Shown piece after piece: positions 60,101 to 64,000 of a stretch of 64,000 nt of DNA. The notes under the pieces were generated by a model that saw only the letters and a program-made list of their open reading frames with translations, was not told the DNA's origin and ran no database searches. The DNA lies in assembly GCA_022539475.1 (NCBI GenBank), contig VCMS01000002.1, positions 274,672 to 338,671 of the forward strand, in the 5' to 3' direction. Source of the DNA: Gracilaria domingensis (Eukaryota; Rhodophyta; Florideophyceae; Gracilariales; Gracilariaceae). Position numbers and translations under genes: made by a program. The first letter of the stretch is position 1, and every line of letters starts with the position of its first letter.

Positions 60101-62747
60101 TTCTGACACAGGGCAATTCTGGTTCACCGTCACAGCGTATATTTCTGCAATCTTGCCATGGACTGCAATATCCTCAACTGACTTTATCAAAGCATCATGG
60201 CGATCTGTAAAGCACACTCGTAAAGCAGGATACCGCGACTTGCTATGGACATTTTTACCCAGGGGATATGTGATATTCTATGCCGTGAAACAGTACCAGG
60301 GTGGCGAGCATTCTGAATTGTGTGCGTCTGCAATAGCTGCACTATTGGCGGCTCTACTTGGCTTGCGGACGATTTGGGGACTATGGCAATTGCGGGAGTT
60401 CCGAAAGTGGGCGGAGAGATCCATTGCTGCGCTAGATGTTACGGGAGTCAAATATTGTCTACATGGGTATGATGAGCATGCTATGTCCAAGAGGACCTTT
60501 GCAGAAATCTCCGATGAGATTCTTGTGAACGAAAAGATTGCCGACAATCAAATCCTGCATGGCGATGTTCACTGCTATCTGAGATTTGGCAGTACTGAAC
60601 TGCTTCGTAGTCATGAAGAAGACGCTGCGCTTTTGGGTCCCGTATTTGCCGCTGTGCGATGGGTAACCTTCCTGGGAGCCATGTTTTGTGAATATGTCCT
60701 ACGAGTAGTCGGGAAAAGACGAAGAAAGTTGAAACAAGTTCCGATGAAACCAGCTGATGTATGGATTCATTGGGCGGCTACGTTTGCTTCACAAGGACTC
60801 AAGGACTGGATATCAGATTGTGAAGTAGCGATTGATCCAAGGGTGCAAGTTGATAACATAGGAATCCCGCTTTCGAAACAATTTCAGAAGAAGGGAGCCT
60901 ACTTTGGAGCTGAATTACTGGCTTCCGCCACATTGCATTGTGTGGAGTGATGTCGGTGGCAAAACGGGTCTAAGTCCGATGCTTTGGAACGAATGGAACG
61001 AAGAATCGAATATGGATGACGGACGAGTTGTAAAACAAGAGCTTTTCAGAGATGCAATAGAAAAGGGGGAGTGCCTTCCATTCGAGGCGAGTCAGATAGA
61101 GCATCTTAAACCATACGAGGTTGAGAGAGGTGAAAGGCACTACGGATATGACGCGTACAGAGAATTGCTCGGGGAGTTTATCTCTGAACTTCCTGTTCTG
61201 TCATCATTTGTGATTGAAATGCGAGAATTTGATGTTAACATGTTGGAATGGCTAACGATCCTTCTTCATCTGGGAACTACAGCTCTAAAACTGGAAAACG
61301 ACATATCGTTAGAAAGTGCGAACAATGATCTAGATATAGTCAAGCGAGCCCCGCTATTCATGGGAGTGTCAGAGATGCTTTCGATTCAAGCACAGAGGCA
61401 GCAGTACCTTTGTCACGAAGCAATGAGGCAGTGTCACTATTGTGCTCGCAGTTGGGTGTGAAGAAGCATTTGCACCATGTTCAAAATGTGACATCACTCT
61501 ATGCCAGTGCTGGTTTACTGAGCGGTATACCGATTTTGAAGAGTGTGATTTCGATAACTTCAGGTGGAAATCGTCTTGTAACAAAGGTCGGGGAACTGGT
61601 GGATGTGTGGGTGAGCCTTGCTTGCGGTGAGCAGATCAGGTTTTTAGTAGATAATCTTAATGATGAGTGGGAGAAAATATGTTTTGGAGTTGAACACGAG
61701 CAAAAGGCAACCACTCAGCGCTGTGAATAGCGTGAGCACTGTGGCCTGCGAGAGGCTCATAAGGAGTTGGAGAAGAAACGTCTGGAAAGGAGAATCGCAG
61801 ATGCCTGTCATCGATATGGGTATCTGGATCAATTCGTGACATTTATGGGATACCGAATGGAACCGGTGCGGACTGCGATTAGTAGTTGGGTGGAGTCACA
61901 TGAACCAAGCTGTGCTAATGATTTGTTCAGAAGCGTGTCAATGGAAGTTATGAATGAGTTGGCGATTGATGTCGAACTGAGCCCATCACTTTCTTTTGTG
62001 TTAGATAGTCCAGCAAAGAGAGAGATATTGCAAAAGCGAAGGGTGCAATGCCGACTAATATGGGAACTGCAGAGCGAGTTGGAGAGGATGCTGATGAAAT
62101 CACATATCGAAGGGAAAGGGTGGGAAACTGAATTGACGAGAGTAGCGACGGTGATTCTTTTTCTCCTTTCCTTCCCAGGCCTTACTCTTGAAATCAGTGA
62201 AGTGGATGAGCTTGCAAATGTGTTAGAAGGAAAAGAAGGGAACGGAGATTGTCTTATCAATTTAGGATGCTATGCTTTGCACTGTGGTCCATGTAAGAAA
62301 TCGCAAGGTTTAGAAGAAAACGGAAAATACAGCGTTCATGTTGATGTCAAAGTTGCTTGTGGTGCCCAGGATTTAGGTGTGAGGATCGTCATCGATGTAG
62401 AAAATAAATGTGCCGTGAAGCTCAAGAATGGCAATCAAGGGCCCTTCAAGTGGAAATGGTGGCGTGATGCGTTTCTAGGACGTCTGGAAGGGTTTCAAGA
62501 ATGGAGAAGGGATGTTGGGGTTCCAGCGGTAAACTTTGACTCGATTAGAAGGAAAGACAGTGGTACAACCATTCAGCATTTTGTGGCTGTTACCCAGGCG
62601 AAGTTTAGAACCTGGGGAGAATGGCCTCCGTTTCGAACAAACTTCTGTCGATTCGAGCTAGAGATTGTTGCAAGAACCTGGATCCGTAGCACCCAAGGCC
62701 GCGTCTGTTACGAATTGGAAGAACAAGAACTCGTTCGGTATGAGTGA
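60087..62747 (+). pseudogene. Frame-broken locus: TM segments, Cys-rich MYND-like patch, unrecognised domain
   Basis: Four successive open stretches look like one protein. 60087-60950 begins MSFLDSDTGQFWFTVTAYIS with two hydrophobic segments (about 10-30; IAALLAALLGLRTIWGLW at about 81-98). 60904-61461 has ELNYWLPPHCIVWSDVGG and LPVLSSFVIEMREFD. About 61442-61630 is Cys-rich: VGCEEAFAPCSKCDITL, CQCW, FEECDF; together with the preceding CHYC this resembles a MYND finger. 61767-62747 holds a further domain (ADACHRYGYLDQFVTFMGYR; GEWPPFRTNFCRFELEIV). No splice sites join them neatly; single-base changes do. The last frame overlaps the Sel1 ORF by 8 nt. A real gene with consensus errors and a decaying gene are both possible. 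Confidence 0.45.
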
Positions 62748-64000
62748 ACTAGAACTGCTCAAGGTGAGACCGATATGCTACACTCATGCCACTGAAGATG
62801 TGTTGAGAGATGCCTGTCTGCTTGTTAAGGAAACACTTCAGAAAGGATGGGATCCATGTGCTGTAGAACAGGTCGATGAGATTCAAGACTGCGAGGATAA
62901 AAGCGTTGCAGAAAATACACTTCGTGTTGCAAGAGGCTTTGATGACTTGGGAGCGTTGGTTTATTACCAGAAAGCAGCCGTGGAACACGGGAGCACTGAG
63001 GGATTGAAAAAGAGTCTTGACATGCTTCGTCACAACGGGCAAACGGTTGAAGACTTCTCCAAAGCAATTGTACTCTTGCACAACTTCATGGGCACAGTTT
63101 TTTCGTGGCGAACGCTCCATCTGGAAGTAAACGAAGGTGGAGCTGAAGAAATTGATAGCTTGATTCTTCCAGAATGTGAACGATTGATGATGACTCTGAA
63201 GGACAACGAATTTGAAGTGGAAAAACTTTGTGTGCTAGTAGGAACCTGCTTGGTAACAAACGCAGGACGCCATGAAGTTAAAGGGACGTCAATGATACAA
63301 AAGCTGATCTTCTACTGCTTCGGTGGCAAGTCACAGCTGGTGAGCCATGTATTCATGACAAAGATTATGACCGTTATTGAAAACGAGGAGCTAGACAACA
63401 ATTGCACCTGCCCTTTGAGTGCATTCGCTCTTCAACGCTCTGCTCCTCCTGTAGTAACAGAAAACCAACGAACTCTAAGATCGATTCTTGAGCTTGTAGT
63501 TTCCAAATCAGGTCCACCGAAATTGGAAGCAAGTTCAACAAGGTTAGTGGGTGAGAGACGTTATTACAGGCAATTCAACTGGTCTAGGGGTTTCTTGCCC
63601 AATGACTCTACCTTCTCTTCTCACTCAGCAGACCCAGACCAGAATCATAACCCAGAAAATCGAGCTTTCTCGGATGCTTTGACGGGGTTGGGTGGACTGC
63701 TACATAATGGTGTCTTGGGAGTGGGAGTTGACAGTCGCCGAGCTTATGAATTATTCGACAGGGCCATCAGAGAGGAGAAAAGTTTGAACGCAATGGTGAA
63801 CATGGCATTGTTGCTGGAGACCGGTGGAGATGGTTTATCAGCTGACGTCCCTCGAGCTGTTACGTTGTACGAAACAGCTATCCGCGATGGGAATCGAGTT
63901 AATGCTATGGTGGACCTGGCTCTGCTATTGGAGACAGGCTCGGAAGACGTTGCAGCAGATCCTCGACGAGCAATGGAACTGTACGAAAGAGCCGTCAAAG
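62740..64000 (+). CDS. Sel1-repeat protein (partial, runs off the window)
   Basis: Open from ATG 62740 to the window edge, 420 codons without a stop. The first 290 residues are mixed helical (DDLGALVYYQKAAVEHGST is a Sel1/TPR-like unit at about 70). From about 307, typical Sel1 repeats begin: ALTGLGGLLHNGV...AYELFDRAIREEKS, NAMVNMALLLETGGDGL, AVTLYETAIRDGNR, NAMVDLALLLETGSED, AMELYERAVK, of about 36 residues each with G/A and LYE.A signatures. Sel1 repeats are protein-interaction scaffolds. The ATGAGTGA overlap with the frame before it suggests this is the C-terminal part of the broken locus rather than a separate gene, since eukaryotes rarely use overlapping starts. Confidence 0.6.
   Translation, partial: MSELELLKVRPICYTHATEDVLRDACLLVKETLQKGWDPCAVEQVDEIQDCEDKSVAENTLRVARGFDDLGALVYYQKAAVEHGSTEGLKKSLDMLRHNGQTVEDFSKAIVLLHNFMGTVFSWRTLHLEVNEGGAEEIDSLILPECERLMMTLKDNEFEVEKLCVLVGTCLVTNAGRHEVKGTSMIQKLIFYCFGGKSQLVSHVFMTKIMTVIENEELDNNCTCPLSAFALQRSAPPVVTENQRTLRSILELVVSKSGPPKLEASSTRLVGERRYYRQFNWSRGFLPNDSTFSSHSADPDQNHNPENRAFSDALTGLGGLLHNGVLGVGVDSRRAYELFDRAIREEKSLNAMVNMALLLETGGDGLSADVPRAVTLYETAIRDGNRVNAMVDLALLLETGSEDVAADPRRAMELYERAVK

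Noticed and set aside
1-64000. tRNA and rRNA genes
   Set aside because: I looked by eye for the T-loop GGTTCRANTCC and paired arms and found none convincing; a dedicated tRNA scan would settle it.

Overview
The window is nuclear DNA of a eukaryote, most likely a unicellular red alga. The evidence is mixed. Several genes belong to photosynthetic or plastid families: a cyanobacterial/plant-type metallo-beta-lactamase protein, a Rieske oxygenase of the pheophorbide a oxygenase/TIC55 type, and a PAP/fibrillin-like protein. The rest are deeply eukaryotic housekeeping genes. Introns are very few and short (five that I can place, 61 to 84 nt, all GT-AG). Lineage is an inference; no rRNA or organelle marker is present, and I saw no tRNA.

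Layout. 0.1-16.3 kb: MBL-fold hydrolase; a SAGA/TFIID-like histone-fold protein; a 1177-aa transposase-derived zinc-finger protein followed by a patch of decayed coding DNA; plant-type asparaginase/isoaspartyl peptidase (2 introns); TBC-domain RabGAP; a RAD51-paralogue-like protein without a P-loop; Rab GDI; SF3A3. 17-32 kb: Rieske oxygenase (2 introns); DUF218-type membrane protein; SWI3/SMARCC; the DEAH helicase PRP22/DHX8; a ChAPs-family (Chs6/Bch1-like exomer) TPR protein. 33-45 kb: a low-complexity UPF0547 zinc protein, pyridoxamine-phosphate oxidase, a sugar-nucleotidyltransferase-like protein, exosome RRP45, HYPK, a Cys form of SELENOF (1 intron), and HSP90 with heat-shock elements. 45-49.4 kb: a strongly GC-dominated island with a Brl1/Brr6 nuclear-envelope protein, a five-finger C2H2 protein and an unrecognised membrane protein. 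50-64 kb: a gene-poor arm with a frame-broken GMC oxidoreductase, palindromic repeats, coding relics, a multiply frame-broken PAP/fibrillin gene, a small coiled-coil protein and a large frame-broken TM/Cys-rich locus running into a Sel1-repeat protein that leaves the window.

Genes are closely packed on both strands, with many divergent and tail-to-tail pairs; there are no operons. Functional links are loose: chromatin (SWI3, the SPT7/TAF-like protein), splicing (SF3A3, PRP22), exosome, membrane traffic (GDI, TBC, ChAPs) and protein folding/ER (HSP90, HYPK, SELENOF). Single-base frame disruptions occur in SF3A3, the GMC gene and the PAP gene, often at homopolymers. They may be consensus errors, true decay, or both, and the right arm needs caution. 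The observations most worth a second look are the intact transposase-derived gene with an apparently lost catalytic Asp, the ChAPs protein in an alga-like genome, the P-loop-less RAD51 paralogue, the 51-bp perfect palindrome beside palindromic 20-mers, and the Brl1-containing GC island.
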